Positions 52,341 to 60,299 of a DNA stretch of 64,000 nucleotides are shown here, one piece after another. The position numbers and the translations under genes are program-made. Source of the DNA: Thermocatellispora tengchongensis (GTDB lineage: Bacteria; Actinomycetota; Actinomycetes; Streptosporangiales; Streptosporangiaceae); assembly GCF_014202315.1 (NCBI RefSeq), contig NZ_JACHGN010000008.1, positions 41,245-105,244 on the forward strand. Reading direction: 5' to 3'. Each line of letters begins with the position of its first letter. Within the stretch, counting starts at the first letter, position 1. The notes beneath the pieces were generated by a model, which saw only the letters and a list, made by a program, of their open reading frames with translations, made no database searches and had not been told where the DNA came from.

Positions 52341-53482
52341 GCTCCCTTTCGTGCGGCGTCACTCAGCGTAGCGGCGCCGAACAGGCATTCCACGTCAGCG
52401 AGCTGCCGCGCCGCGCGCCGCGCCGCGCTCGCGCGGCCGGCGGCGTCGGCGGGCAGGTGCACCTCCAGCTCCGCCGCCGCGGCCCGGATCACGTCCGCCG
52501 GGTCGGGCGGCAGCACGTCCCCCGGCATGGCGCCGGGGATGTTCCTGGCCATGCGGGCGAGCAGGCGGACCGCCGCCGCCGAGGGCTCCTCGCCGCGCCC
52601 GGTCAGAAGCTGTATCCGCTCGGCGACGCGCCGGGCGGCCGTCAGGAAGTCCACGCGCGGGCTCAGCGGGGTCACGATCCGGCGGTCGAGCGGCCAGGTG
52701 CTCACGGCGTACAGGCCGCGGGCGGGGGACAGGCGCTCGGTGAGCGCCGCGCACAGGTAGTACGGCCGCGCGTACGGCGCCGCCCGGAACGACCGCTCCT
52801 CGTCGCGGCGCAGGCTCGTCATCCGGCCCGCCCGCAGCCCGCCCGCGAAGAACGCCTCGTGCACCGCCACGATCATCCGCCCCGCGGCCGGCGCCCCCAG
52901 CATGGCCAGCGCCTGATGCACCTGCTCCCGCACCGGCACCAGCCCCGCCCGCGAGCCGCCCTCAGCCCGCTCCGCGCCCCCGGACCGCCGCCGCCCGCCA
53001 TACGCCTGCCCGCCCGCCCGCCGAGAGGAGGAGGACAGGAGGCCGCCGCTTCCGGAGGCGCTCTCGGAGCTTCCGGAGGCGCTCTCGGAGCTTCCGGAGG
53101 CGCCGGCAGAGGGGGAGGCGACGCCGGAGCGAAGGGCGCCGGCGGTTTCCCCGGGCAAGAGGGCGCCAGGCACCTGCCCGGACCCGATGGAGGCGGTGCC
53201 GAGGGCATGCGCGGGCACGGTGGCCGGGCCGCCGAGGGCTGCCCGGAACGCTGCGGAGGCGGCGTCGGGTGCGGGCCCGGAGGCGTCGAGGACGTCCCCG
53301 GGCACCGTGGCCGGGGTGTCGAGGGCTTCCTCGGACACGGTGGCGTCCCAGTCGCGTTCGGCGCGCCGGAGCTCGGCGCGCAGGGCTCGGGCGAGCGCGG
53401 CGTCGCGCACCCTCACGGCGCGGCGCACCTCGGCCCTGAGCTCGTCGATCCGCCGCTCCAGGGCGTCCAACGCGTCACTCAC
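52337..53482 (-). CDS. First gene of the nuclease-helicase operon, unknown protein
   Basis: 381 aa, not recognised. Residues 1-45 form a long charged helix, probably coiled coil (L-D-A-L-E-R-R-I-D-E-L-R-A-E-V-R-R-A-V). Residues about 50-175 are low complexity and include a 21-bp DNA repeat giving S-G-S-S-E-S-A. The C-terminal 200 residues look conserved and alpha/beta (M-I-V-A-V-H-E-A-F-F-A-G-G-L...P-Y-Y-L-C-A-A-L, W-P-L-D-R-R-I-V-T-P-L-S-P-R-V-D-F). GTG 53482 follows TACGCT by seven bases, so the operon mRNA is probably leaderless. Stop overlaps the nuclease ATG. Confidence 0.6.
   Translation of the reverse strand: MSDALDALERRIDELRAEVRRAVRVRDAALARALRAELRRAERDWDATVSEEALDTPATVPGDVLDASGPAPDAASAAFRAALGGPATVPAHALGTASIGSGQVPGALLPGETAGALRSGVASPSAGASGSSESASGSSESASGSGGLLSSSSRRAGGQAYGGRRRSGGAERAEGGSRAGLVPVREQVHQALAMLGAPAAGRMIVAVHEAFFAGGLRAGRMTSLRRDEERSFRAAPYARPYYLCAALTERLSPARGLYAVSTWPLDRRIVTPLSPRVDFLTAARRVAERIQLLTGRGEEPSAAAVRLLARMARNIPGAMPGDVLPPDPADVIRAAAAELEVHLPADAAGRASAARRAARQLADVECLFGAATLSDAARKGA
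53049..53103. repeat. 21-bp coding tandem repeat
   Basis: CTTCCGGAGGCGCTCTCGGAG repeats twice with a further partial copy inside the low-complexity part of the first operon gene. Confidence 0.85.
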
Positions 53483-53489
53483 GCGGGCG

Positions 53490-53495
53490 AGCGTA
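53490..53495 (-). promoter_or_regulatory. -10 box TACGCT of the nuclease-helicase operon
   Basis: Minus-strand TACGCT, seven bases, GTG 53482. Confidence 0.5.
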
Positions 53496-53539
53496 ACAGC
53501 ACTCCTGGACACTTCCGATCATTTCCCGGGATTTCCAGC

Positions 53540-53595
53540 ATCCTCCAGCGAGTTCCCGCGCATTTCCGTGAGTTCCCGCGCGTTCCCGGGATGTG
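53540..53595. repeat. About 19-bp direct repeat, GAGTTCCCGCGC
   Basis: GAGTTCCCGCGC-ATTTCC-GT occurs twice in a row in the 143-bp gap between the kinase gene end and the nuclease-helicase operon promoter. Two further related TTCCCGGGAT motifs flank it. Confidence 0.65.
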
Positions 53596-53625
53596 GTGTC
53601 GCGGCCTCGGCTCGAAGGCCGCGAA

Positions 53626-55392
53626 TCAGTGGAACAGGGAGCCCGGGGCCTCGCGGCCGAGCACGGAGCCCACGCAGCGGTAGGTGCGCACGCCCTGCTG
53701 GAACTGCTCCTCCGAGGGCGGCAGCACCGAGCTCTGCCAGCGGGAGGCGGCCACGGTCTTCGCGGCGCCCTTGCGCGAGGCGAGCATGATCCGGGCCGCG
53801 CACGTCTTCTTCACCGTGGGGTGCTTCTCCAGCTCGTCGGCGTAGAACGTGATCGAGTCACGGGGGAGCGGCGCGATGGCGTACGTCTCCCACACGTGCG
53901 ACTCCTCGCACGCGATCCGCCGGATCGTGACCTTGCCGGTCAGGATCAGCATGCCGCCCCAGCACTCGGGATCCTTCACGCAGGCCGCGCCCGCGCCCGC
54001 CACCGCGGCGGCCGGGCAGCCCTCGGTGTAGGTCGCCACGCCGTCGAAGCCGCCGGTCGAAGGCGCCTCCGACCGCTCCGCGCCGGCCGCCAGAGTGCCC
54101 GCATCGGAGACCGCCGGGTCGTCGCCCTGGCCGAACAGCCCGCCCGGCAGCCGTCCCTCGAAGGCCATCATCAGTGCGCCCGCGAGCAGCAGCACCAGGA
54201 ACACCGCCGTGACCGCGACGAACGCCTTCGTCGAGCCGGAGGTCTGGGGCGGCTCGGGCAGCCGCGCGCCGTCGGCCCGCCGTACGCCCGGGTAGGTCGG
54301 GGCGGCGCGCAGGCCGGGCGGCGGGGGAGGCGCGCCGGGCACCGCCTTGGGCGAGGTCTCGTACGCCGCCAGGCGCGGCCCCGCGGCCGGCGGCGGGACG
54401 GGGAACGGCGAGACCGGGGGAGGGGCGGAGGACGGCGCGGCCGGGGTCAGAGACGGCACGGCCGCGGCGGCGTCGTGGACCGGGGCGGGGCGGTCCTGCG
54501 CCGGGTGGTCCTGAGCGGGGTGGTCCTGTGCCGGATGGTCCTGCTGGTCCGGAGCCGGGTGGGGGCGTCCGGGGGCCAGGGCGGCGAGGGCGTCGCGCAG
54601 CGCCGCGGCCGACGGGGTGCGGCGGGCCGGGTCGCTGTCCATGGCGCGCCTGAGCACCTCGGTCAGCTCCGGGGGCACGCCGGGGATGTCGGGGATCGGC
54701 AGCCGGTGCAACGCCATGATCACCACGACGTTCACGACGCCCGTCTCGGGGAAGCGCGGCGGGCGGCCGAACATCAGCGCGTACAGGGTCGCGGCCAGGG
54801 AGTAGACGTCGCCCTGCGGGGTGGGCTCGCTCAACTGCAGCGCCTCGGGCGGCGCGTACGCCGGGGTGAGCGCCTCGCGGGTGACCGAGACCTGGTCGCC
54901 GGACGAGCCGCCGGTCGGCATCGTGGCCAGCCCGAAGTCGGACAGCACCACGTTGCCGTACCGGTTGATGAGGATGTTGGCCGGCTTCACGTCGCGGTGC
55001 AGCACCCCGGCGGCGTGCGCGGCGGCCAGGGCGTCGGCGATGCGCACGCCGATGTCGATCACCTCGGCGGGCGCCAGGGTGCCCTCGGCGCGCATGCGGT
55101 CGAGCAGCGACCCGCCCGGGCACAGCTCCAGCACCATGTACGGCCGCCCGTCGGGCAGCACCCCGGCGTCGTAGACGTGGGCGACGTGCGGGTGCCCCGA
55201 CAGCGCGCCCGCCGAGGTCACCTCGCGCATGAACCTGCGCCGGTCGCGCTCGGACACCAGCACCCGGTTGTCCACCTTGAGCGCGACCTCGCGGCCCACG
55301 GCCAACTGGCGTGCCCGGTAGACGATGCCGAACCCGCCCTGACCGAGGACGCCGAGCACCTCGTAGCCCGGCACCTCTAACTCGCCCAACAC
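53626..55392 (-). CDS. Receptor-type Ser/Thr protein kinase with an extracellular Cys-rich domain
   Basis: 588 aa. Kinase domain about 8-265: G-Q-G-G-F-G-I-V-Y, V-A-L-K39, H-R-D-V-K-P-A-N, D-F-G-L-A-T and A-P-P-E. A Pro/Ala-rich linker with three D-H-P-A-Q repeats (15-bp DNA repeat), one membrane helix (A-F-V-A-V-T-A-V-F-L-V-L-L-L-A-G-A-L-M-M), then a 170-residue outside domain with six Cys and C-E-E-S-H-V-W-E-T-Y, like septum-formation domains. It probably links an extracellular signal to phosphorylation. TAGCCT (55421-55416) and GGAGGTGG precede GTG 55392; TTG 55389 is possible. Confidence 0.9.
   Translation of the reverse strand: MLGELEVPGYEVLGVLGQGGFGIVYRARQLAVGREVALKVDNRVLVSERDRRRFMREVTSAGALSGHPHVAHVYDAGVLPDGRPYMVLELCPGGSLLDRMRAEGTLAPAEVIDIGVRIADALAAAHAAGVLHRDVKPANILINRYGNVVLSDFGLATMPTGGSSGDQVSVTREALTPAYAPPEALQLSEPTPQGDVYSLAATLYALMFGRPPRFPETGVVNVVVIMALHRLPIPDIPGVPPELTEVLRRAMDSDPARRTPSAAALRDALAALAPGRPHPAPDQQDHPAQDHPAQDHPAQDRPAPVHDAAAAVPSLTPAAPSSAPPPVSPFPVPPPAAGPRLAAYETSPKAVPGAPPPPPGLRAAPTYPGVRRADGARLPEPPQTSGSTKAFVAVTAVFLVLLLAGALMMAFEGRLPGGLFGQGDDPAVSDAGTLAAGAERSEAPSTGGFDGVATYTEGCPAAAVAGAGAACVKDPECWGGMLILTGKVTIRRIACEESHVWETYAIAPLPRDSITFYADELEKHPTVKKTCAARIMLASRKGAAKTVAASRWQSSVLPPSEEQFQQGVRTYRCVGSVLGREAPGSLFH
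54487..54560. repeat. 15-bp coding repeat in the kinase linker
   Basis: Three to four copies encode the D-H-P-A-Q repeat of the kinase juxtamembrane linker. Confidence 0.75.
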
Positions 55393-55506
55393 CCACCTCC
55401 ATGGTCGCGAGACCAAGGCTAGTGGGGCGGCGGGGACGGCGAGCCTGTTCGCGTGCCGCCCCGGCTCACAGGCGGCGACTGATCTCCATGCCGTCCTCCA
55501 CCGGGT

Positions 55507-55640
55507 AGAACGCCGGTCTGGACGTCGCCGCCGAGGCCGGCCGGCTCGTCGGGCCCCGGTACTACCGGGTGCTGGTGACAGGGGAGCCGGTCGGGCCGCA
55601 GTTCACCGGCCCGCTCGTGGACGCCGTCCTGGAGCGGTGC
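55507..55640 (+). pseudogene. Remnant of a TetR/AcrR-family regulator C terminus
   Basis: Frame 55509-55640 reads G-R-L-V-G-P-R-Y-Y-R-V-L-V-T-G-E-P-V and L-V-D-A-V-L-E-R-C-A, the closing helices of TetR_C-type ligand domains (consensus L-x-P-x-Y-Y-R-x-L-x-T-G-E-P). A TAG stop lies immediately upstream (55506-55508) and no helix-turn-helix precedes it, so only the last 40 residues survive between the kinase promoter and the end of mctP. Confidence 0.5.
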
Positions 55641-55711
55641 GCTGAACGCGCGCCGGCCTCCCGGCAGGGGGAGCCGGGAGGCCGGTCGCGCGGGGGAGGG
55701 GGAGCGGCCCG

Positions 55712-57310
55712 TCAGGTGGAGGAGGTGCTCATGTCCAGGTCCTTGATCCTGGGGTCGCCCTCGTCGGCCAGGTAGTGGTCCGGGCGGGTGACGTCGGGAC
55801 CGTCGGCCATGCCCAGGCGGCGGCAGACCACCGTGCCGATCACGGCCACGACCAGGTTGACGGCCAGCGCCAGCAGGCCGGCGTAGAGGGTGATCTTGGT
55901 GTCGAAGCCCAGCTTCTCCAGCGAGAACGCCGAGCCGCCGAAGTGGGCCTTGCCGGTGGCCGGGTTGGGGATGTTGTAGAGCATCCACATCCCGGCGCCC
56001 ATGCCCGCGATCCAGCCCGCGACCAGGCCGCCGCGGTGGAACCAGCGCGTGTACAGGCCCAGCGCCACGGCCGGCAGGGTCTGCAGGATGACCACGCCGC
56101 CGATGAGCTGCAGGTCGATGGCGAACTGCAGGTCGAGGAAGAGGATGCACAGCACCGCGCCGATCTTGACGGCCAGCGAGACCAGCTTGGAGACCCGGGC
56201 CTCCTCGGCGTCGTCGGCGTTCGGCCGCAGGTACTCGCGGTAGATGTTGCGGGTGAACAGGTTCGCCGCCGCGATCGACATGATCGCCGCGGGGACGAGC
56301 GCGCCGATGCCGACGGCCGCGTACGCGATGCCGGTGAACCAGTCGGGGAACATCCGGTCGAACAGTTGCGGCACGACCGTGTTGGTGTCGGTGCCGATCG
56401 GCTTGATCCCCGCCGCGATGGCCATGTAGCCGAGCAGCGCGATCAGCCCCAGCAGCAGGCTGTAGGCCGGCAGCGCGGACATGTTCCGCTTGATCACGTC
56501 GCGGTTCTTGGAGGCCAGCACGCCGGTGATGCTGTGCGGGTACAGGAACAGCGCCAGCGCCGAGCCCAGGGCCAGCGTGACGTACTGGAACTGGTTGGTG
56601 GCGGTGAGCGTGATGCCGTCGGCGGCCGAGGGGGTGGCGGCGAACTTCTGCTCGGCCGCCCCGAAGATCCCGCTCCACCCGCCGAGCTGCGTCGGGATGT
56701 AGATGATCGCGACCAGGATCACGACGTAGATCAGCGTGTCCTTGACGAAGGCGATCAGCGCGGGCGCGCGCAGCCCCGACTGGTAGGTGTACGCCGCCAG
56801 GATGCCGAAGGCGATGACGATCGGCAGGTGCCCGGTCACGCCCATCGACTTCAGCACCGCCTCGATGCCGACGAGCTGCAGCGCGATGTACGGCATGGTG
56901 GCCACGATGCCGGTGATCGCCACCAGCAGCGCCAGCGTGGGCGAGCCGAAGCGGGCGCGTACGAAGTCGGCCGGCGTGACGAAGCCGTGCACGTGCGAGA
57001 CCGACCACAGCCGGATCAGCACCAGGAACACGATCGGGTACACGATCACCGTGTAGGGAACCGCGAAGAAGCCGGTGGCGCCCGCCCCGAACAGCAGCGC
57101 GGGCACGGCCACGAAGGTGTAGGCCGTGTACAGGTCGCCGCCGACCAGGAACCAGGTCACCCACGAGCCGAAGTTGCGCCCGCCGAGCCCCCACTCGTTC
57201 AGGCTGTCCAGGCTCTCGGGGCGGCGCCAGCGCGAGGCCACGAACCCCATGCCGCTGACGACCAGGAACAGCACGGTGAAGATGACGATCTCGGTCAGGT
57301 GCTCGCTCAT
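55712..57310 (-). CDS. Sodium:solute symporter, monocarboxylate/acetate permease (MctP-like)
   Basis: 532 aa with about 13 membrane helices. SSSF motifs: S-L-N-E-W-G-L-G-G-R-N-F-G, Y-T-A-Y-T-F-V-A-V-P-A-L, and G-A-L-V-P-A-A-I-M-S-I-A-A-A-N-L-F-T-R-N-I-Y-R-E-Y. MctP/ActP proteins import acetate, lactate or pyruvate with cations. The ATG overlaps the DUF3311 stop (57307-57310), the usual partner order, so the pair is translationally coupled. Confidence 0.92.
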   Translation of the reverse strand: MSEHLTEIVIFTVLFLVVSGMGFVASRWRRPESLDSLNEWGLGGRNFGSWVTWFLVGGDLYTAYTFVAVPALLFGAGATGFFAVPYTVIVYPIVFLVLIRLWSVSHVHGFVTPADFVRARFGSPTLALLVAITGIVATMPYIALQLVGIEAVLKSMGVTGHLPIVIAFGILAAYTYQSGLRAPALIAFVKDTLIYVVILVAIIYIPTQLGGWSGIFGAAEQKFAATPSAADGITLTATNQFQYVTLALGSALALFLYPHSITGVLASKNRDVIKRNMSALPAYSLLLGLIALLGYMAIAAGIKPIGTDTNTVVPQLFDRMFPDWFTGIAYAAVGIGALVPAAIMSIAAANLFTRNIYREYLRPNADDAEEARVSKLVSLAVKIGAVLCILFLDLQFAIDLQLIGGVVILQTLPAVALGLYTRWFHRGGLVAGWIAGMGAGMWMLYNIPNPATGKAHFGGSAFSLEKLGFDTKITLYAGLLALAVNLVVAVIGTVVCRRLGMADGPDVTRPDHYLADEGDPRIKDLDMSTSST

Positions 57311-57540
57311 CGGCCGTTCCTCCGCCTGGTCATCCGGTAGACGATCGTGGTGGAGGCCACGCCGACGGCGATGAAGGCCAGTTGCAGCCAGTAGAAGCGC
57401 GGGAACCCGAACAGGGCCGGTTCCTCGGCGTTGAACAGGAAGGGGAGCAGCGGCAGGACGATCGGCAGGAGCAGCAGCCAGTTCCACGGGCTGCGGTCGC
57501 TCCTGACGGGCGGCGTCCGGTCGTCGTTCTGTGCGGTCAC
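57307..57540 (-). CDS. DUF3311 small membrane protein, transporter partner
   Basis: 77 aa, two membrane helices (W-N-W-L-L-L-L-P-I-V-L-P-L-L-P-F-L and F-Y-W-L-Q-L-A-F-I-A-V-G-V-A-S-T-T-I-V-Y). DUF3311 genes almost always lie just before MctP-type symporters and are thought to be a subunit or assembly factor. GTG 57540 has GGAGATC upstream. Confidence 0.92.
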   Translation of the reverse strand: MTAQNDDRTPPVRSDRSPWNWLLLLPIVLPLLPFLFNAEEPALFGFPRFYWLQLAFIAVGVASTTIVYRMTRRRNGR

Positions 57541-57885
57541 ACGATCTCCAGGTGCGAGGTGGTGCGTGGGAGCAGGCGGAGCGGCGAAAGCGCGAACAAG
57601 CAGGGACCCTGCCGGGAGCGTAATTACCTCGCGGTGAAATGCCGTTCACCAATCGCCGAACGGATGCGTTGGCGCGGCAAGCGGTGACCGCGTCCACTCG
57701 CGCCAGGTCAACACGCCCGTCAACCCCGCTCCGCGGAAGAACCGTTCATCCGCTCGACGAGGATTTACCGCCGCTTGTCGAAAACGGTGGTAAGGGCCCT
57801 TGACAGCCGTGCCGGCGCGGGCGGCCGGGGGAAGCCGCCGGAAAAGTTGACAGAAGATGTCCTGTTTTCCGGGGAGGCTGGCCGC
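57541..57885. other. 345-bp divergent intergenic region
   Basis: Contains the operator-like GGTGAA-N6-TTCACC (57633-57650), the palindrome GTAATTAC (57620-57627) and, on the other side, two TTGACAG repeats (57800 and 57847) before the SDR gene. No gene is seen. Confidence 0.6.
57633..57650. promoter_or_regulatory. Inverted repeat GGTGAA-N6-TTCACC upstream of DUF3311-mctP
   Basis: Six-base perfect arms, just upstream of TACGCT on the minus strand, where a regulator of the transporter would bind. Confidence 0.4.
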
Positions 57886-58818
57886 ATGACGCAGAACACC
57901 AGCCAGAACGTGAACCTGCGCGGCACGGTCGCGCTCGTCGCCGGCGCCACCCGGGGCACCGGCAGGGGCATCGCGGTGGAGCTCGGCGCGGCGGGCGCCA
58001 CCGTCTACTGCACCGGCCGCACCACCCGGGAGCACCGCTCCGAGCTGGACCGCCCCGAGACGATCGAGGAGACCGCCGAGCTGGTCACCAAGGCCGGCGG
58101 CACCGGGATCGCGATCCGCGCCGACCACCTCGTGCCCGAGGAGGTGCGGGCGGTCGTGGAGCGGATCGACCGCGAGCACGGCCGCCTGGACGTGCTCGTC
58201 AACGACGTCTGGGGCGGCGACCCGCTCGCCGAGTGGGACACGCCGGTGTGGCGGCACTCCCTGGACAAGGGGCTGCGCCTGCTCCGGCTCGCCGTGGACA
58301 CCCACATCATCACCAGCCACTTCGCGCTGCCGCTGCTGATCAGGAACCCGGGCGGCCTGGTGGTCGAGGTGACTGACGGCACCTTGGAGTACAACGCCGG
58401 CCACTACCGGCTGAACCTGTACTACGACCTGGCCAAGTCGGCGGTGCTGCGCCTGGCGTACGCGCAGGCGGAGGAGCTGCGCCCGCACGGGTGCACCGCC
58501 GTCGCGCTCACGCCCGGCTGGCTGCGCTCGGAGATGATGCTGGACATCTACGGCGTCACCGAGGCGAACTGGCGCGACGCCCTGGACAAGGAGCCGCATT
58601 TCGCGATCTCCGAGACGCCCGCGTTCACCGGCAGGGCCGTGGCCGCACTGGCCGCCGACCCCGCCCGCGCCCGCTGGTCCGGCCGGTCGCTGTCCAGCGG
58701 GCAGCTCGCCAAGGAGTACGGCTTCACCGACGTGGACGGCAGCAGGCCCGACGCCTGGCGCTACATCGTGGAGGTGCAGGACGCCGGCAAGCCGGCCGAC
58801 ACCACCGGCTACCGCTGA
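57886..58818 (+). CDS. Short-chain dehydrogenase/reductase
   Basis: 310 aa. NAD(P) site A-G-A-T-R-G-T-G-R-G-I-A, N-D-V-W-G-G in place of N-N-A-G, and active-site Y-Y-D-L-A-K-S-A-V (Y-x-x-x-K, with the Asp position occupied by D-L). Long C-terminal part with two Asp/Trp-rich segments typical of this actinobacterial SDR subgroup. Substrate unknown. GGGGAGG (57871-57877) and the TTGACA boxes upstream support ATG 57886. Confidence 0.9.
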   Translation: MTQNTSQNVNLRGTVALVAGATRGTGRGIAVELGAAGATVYCTGRTTREHRSELDRPETIEETAELVTKAGGTGIAIRADHLVPEEVRAVVERIDREHGRLDVLVNDVWGGDPLAEWDTPVWRHSLDKGLRLLRLAVDTHIITSHFALPLLIRNPGGLVVEVTDGTLEYNAGHYRLNLYYDLAKSAVLRLAYAQAEELRPHGCTAVALTPGWLRSEMMLDIYGVTEANWRDALDKEPHFAISETPAFTGRAVAALAADPARARWSGRSLSSGQLAKEYGFTDVDGSRPDAWRYIVEVQDAGKPADTTGYR

Positions 58819-58849
58819 CCGTCCCTCTCATCGGCCCCTGCGCGGCCCG

Positions 58850-59887
58850 CTACCCGCCTCCCTGACCGGCCCGCTGCCCGGCTTCCTGCCCGGCTTCCTG
58901 CCCGGCTTCCTGACCGGCCTCCTGCCCGGCCGGGGCCGCGTACAGGGCGGCCAGGCGGGCCGCGTCGGCGGCGTGGCGGGCGCGCAGCTCGGGCGGGCCG
59001 AGCACCTCCGCCTCCGCGCCGAAGCGCAGCACCTGGCTGTGGGCCACCTCCAGCGACTCCACCGGCAGCGTCACGGTCACCCGGCCGAGCGCGTCGGGCT
59101 CGCCCGCCGAGGCCAGCGTCTCCTCCAGCGCGGCCCGGTCGGCGATGTGCGGCAGCGCCCGCATCCCCTGGGCGCTGAGCCGCAGCGTCACCCGGGTGCG
59201 CAGCAGCGAGCGGGCGAACCGCTCGGCGTGCTCGGCCCAGAAGGCGGCCAGGTCGAACCCCGCCACCCGCTCGAACCGCTCCCCGTCCGTGCGGACCCCG
59301 GCGAACCGGTCCACCCGGTAGACCAGGAACCGGTCGCGGCGGCGGGCCACGAGGTACCACACCCCCGCCTTGAGCACCAGCCCGTACGGCTCGACCGTGC
59401 GCTCCTCGTCGCGGTAGCGCGCGGTGACCACCAGGTCGCCCCACACCGCCCGCGACAGGGCGGCCAGCTCGGGCGGGGTCTGGCCGTTCTGGAACCAGCC
59501 GGGCGCGTCGAGGTGGAAGCGCTGCGCGGCCGTCTCGGGGGCGTCGCGCACGCCCTCGGGCAGGGCCGCGGCCGCCTTCAGCCGGGCCGCCGCCGCCACC
59601 TCGGCCAGCCCCATCTCACGCAGCGCGCCCGGCACCCCGGACAGGAACAGCGCCTCGGCCTCCGCCCGCCCCAGGCCGGTCAGCCGGGTGCGGTATCCGT
59701 CGAGCAGCCGGTAGCCGCCGGCCCGGCCCCGGTCGGCGTACACCGGGACCCCGGCCTCGGCCAGCGCCAGCACGTCGCGGTGCACCGTGCGCTCGGAGAC
59801 CTCCAGCTCCCGCGCCAGCTCGGCCGCGGTCATGCCGCCCCGCGTCTGGAGCAGCAGCACCAGTGAGATCAGCCGCGCCGCCCGCAT
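58850..59887 (-). CDS. WYL-domain transcriptional regulator (YafY/HTH_11 type)
   Basis: 345 aa. N-terminal HTH_11: R-L-I-S-L-V-L-L-L-Q-T-R-G-G-M-T-A-A-E-L-A-R-E-L-E-V-S-E-R-T-V-H-R-D-V. WYL domain about 145-225 with V-E-P-Y-G-L-V-L-K-A-G-V-W-Y-L-V-A-R, then a C-terminal WCX part. The last residues are A-G-Q-E repeats from a 12-bp tandem repeat (58866-58931). WYL domains sense nucleic acids or small molecules; the partner is unknown. It converges on the SDR gene (31 bp apart). Confidence 0.9.
   Translation of the reverse strand: MRAARLISLVLLLQTRGGMTAAELARELEVSERTVHRDVLALAEAGVPVYADRGRAGGYRLLDGYRTRLTGLGRAEAEALFLSGVPGALREMGLAEVAAAARLKAAAALPEGVRDAPETAAQRFHLDAPGWFQNGQTPPELAALSRAVWGDLVVTARYRDEERTVEPYGLVLKAGVWYLVARRRDRFLVYRVDRFAGVRTDGERFERVAGFDLAAFWAEHAERFARSLLRTRVTLRLSAQGMRALPHIADRAALEETLASAGEPDALGRVTVTLPVESLEVAHSQVLRFGAEAEVLGPPELRARHAADAARLAALYAAPAGQEAGQEAGQEAGQEAGQRAGQGGG
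58866..58931. repeat. 12-bp tandem repeat encoding A-G-Q-E
   Basis: CGGCTTCCTGCC and variants repeat about five times at the 3' end of the WYL gene. The last copies are diverged. Confidence 0.85.
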
Positions 59888-60107
59888 GCCTACGACCCTA
59901 CGCGCGCGGGCAACGGAACCGGACGCGGCAGGCGCACGGGTGCGCAAGGGGCCCGGGGACCGGTCGCCTCACCACAGTGCCCGCGGTCCCCGGGCCCGGC
60001 TCGTGCTTACCATGAATTCGCCGCCGGCGCCGCCGCGGATGACGCCCGGAGCGCTTGGACCGCTTGAATCCGGGGCGAACGCGGCGCACCCGGTTGGGCG
60101 GATTGCG

Positions 60108-60136
60108 TTGCACGGGTCCTGAGCCCCGGCTACGCT
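60108..60136 (+). promoter_or_regulatory. Promoter of the trp leader (TTGCAC-N17-TACGCT)
   Basis: TTGCAC (60108-60113) and TACGCT (60131-60136) are 17 bases apart. TACGCT lies seven bases before the leader peptide ATG 60144, so the leader is translated from a leaderless mRNA. Confidence 0.75.
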
Positions 60137-60143
60137 GGTCGGC

Positions 60144-60185
60144 ATGCGAAATCAGCCGACCCTCCAGTGGTGGCGTCGCTTCTAG
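60144..60185 (+). CDS. trpL: trp leader peptide MRNQPTLQWWRRF
   Basis: ATG 60144 to TAG 60183-60185 encodes 13 residues with two adjacent Trp codons (residues 9 and 10) followed by Arg-Arg-Phe. This is the sensor of a tryptophan attenuator: ribosome stalling at the Trp codons frees the downstream RNA for an antiterminator. The peptide start coincides with the expected transcript start. It is too short to be found by ORF length and is supported by the hairpins that follow. Confidence 0.85.
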   Translation: MRNQPTLQWWRRF

Positions 60186-60204
60186 GCGGCGCTCGATTTC
60201 GCAT
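60144..60204 (+). promoter_or_regulatory. Attenuator segments 1:2 and antiterminator arm
   Basis: ATGCGAAATC (60144-60153) is perfectly complementary to GATTTCGCAT (60195-60204), ten pairs. GGCGGC (60185-60190), just past the Trp codons, can pair with GCCGCC (60223-60228), the first arm of the terminator, and so form the antiterminator when the ribosome stalls. Confidence 0.6.
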
Positions 60205-60221
60205 ACGCGAGAAGGCGAATG

Positions 60222-60245
60222 AGCCGCCCCGAGAGGCGGCTTTCT
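60222..60245 (+). terminator. Attenuator terminator of the trpE(G) leader
   Basis: AGCCGCC (60222-60228), loop CCGAGA, GGCGGCT (60235-60241) and the tail TTTCT. Seven-pair stem directly before the gene, the termination arm of the Trp attenuator. Confidence 0.85.
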
Positions 60246-60299
60246 GCATGTCCGCCCCCGGGGCATCACCTGACAGACGGTATTAAGGGGCGAGACAGC

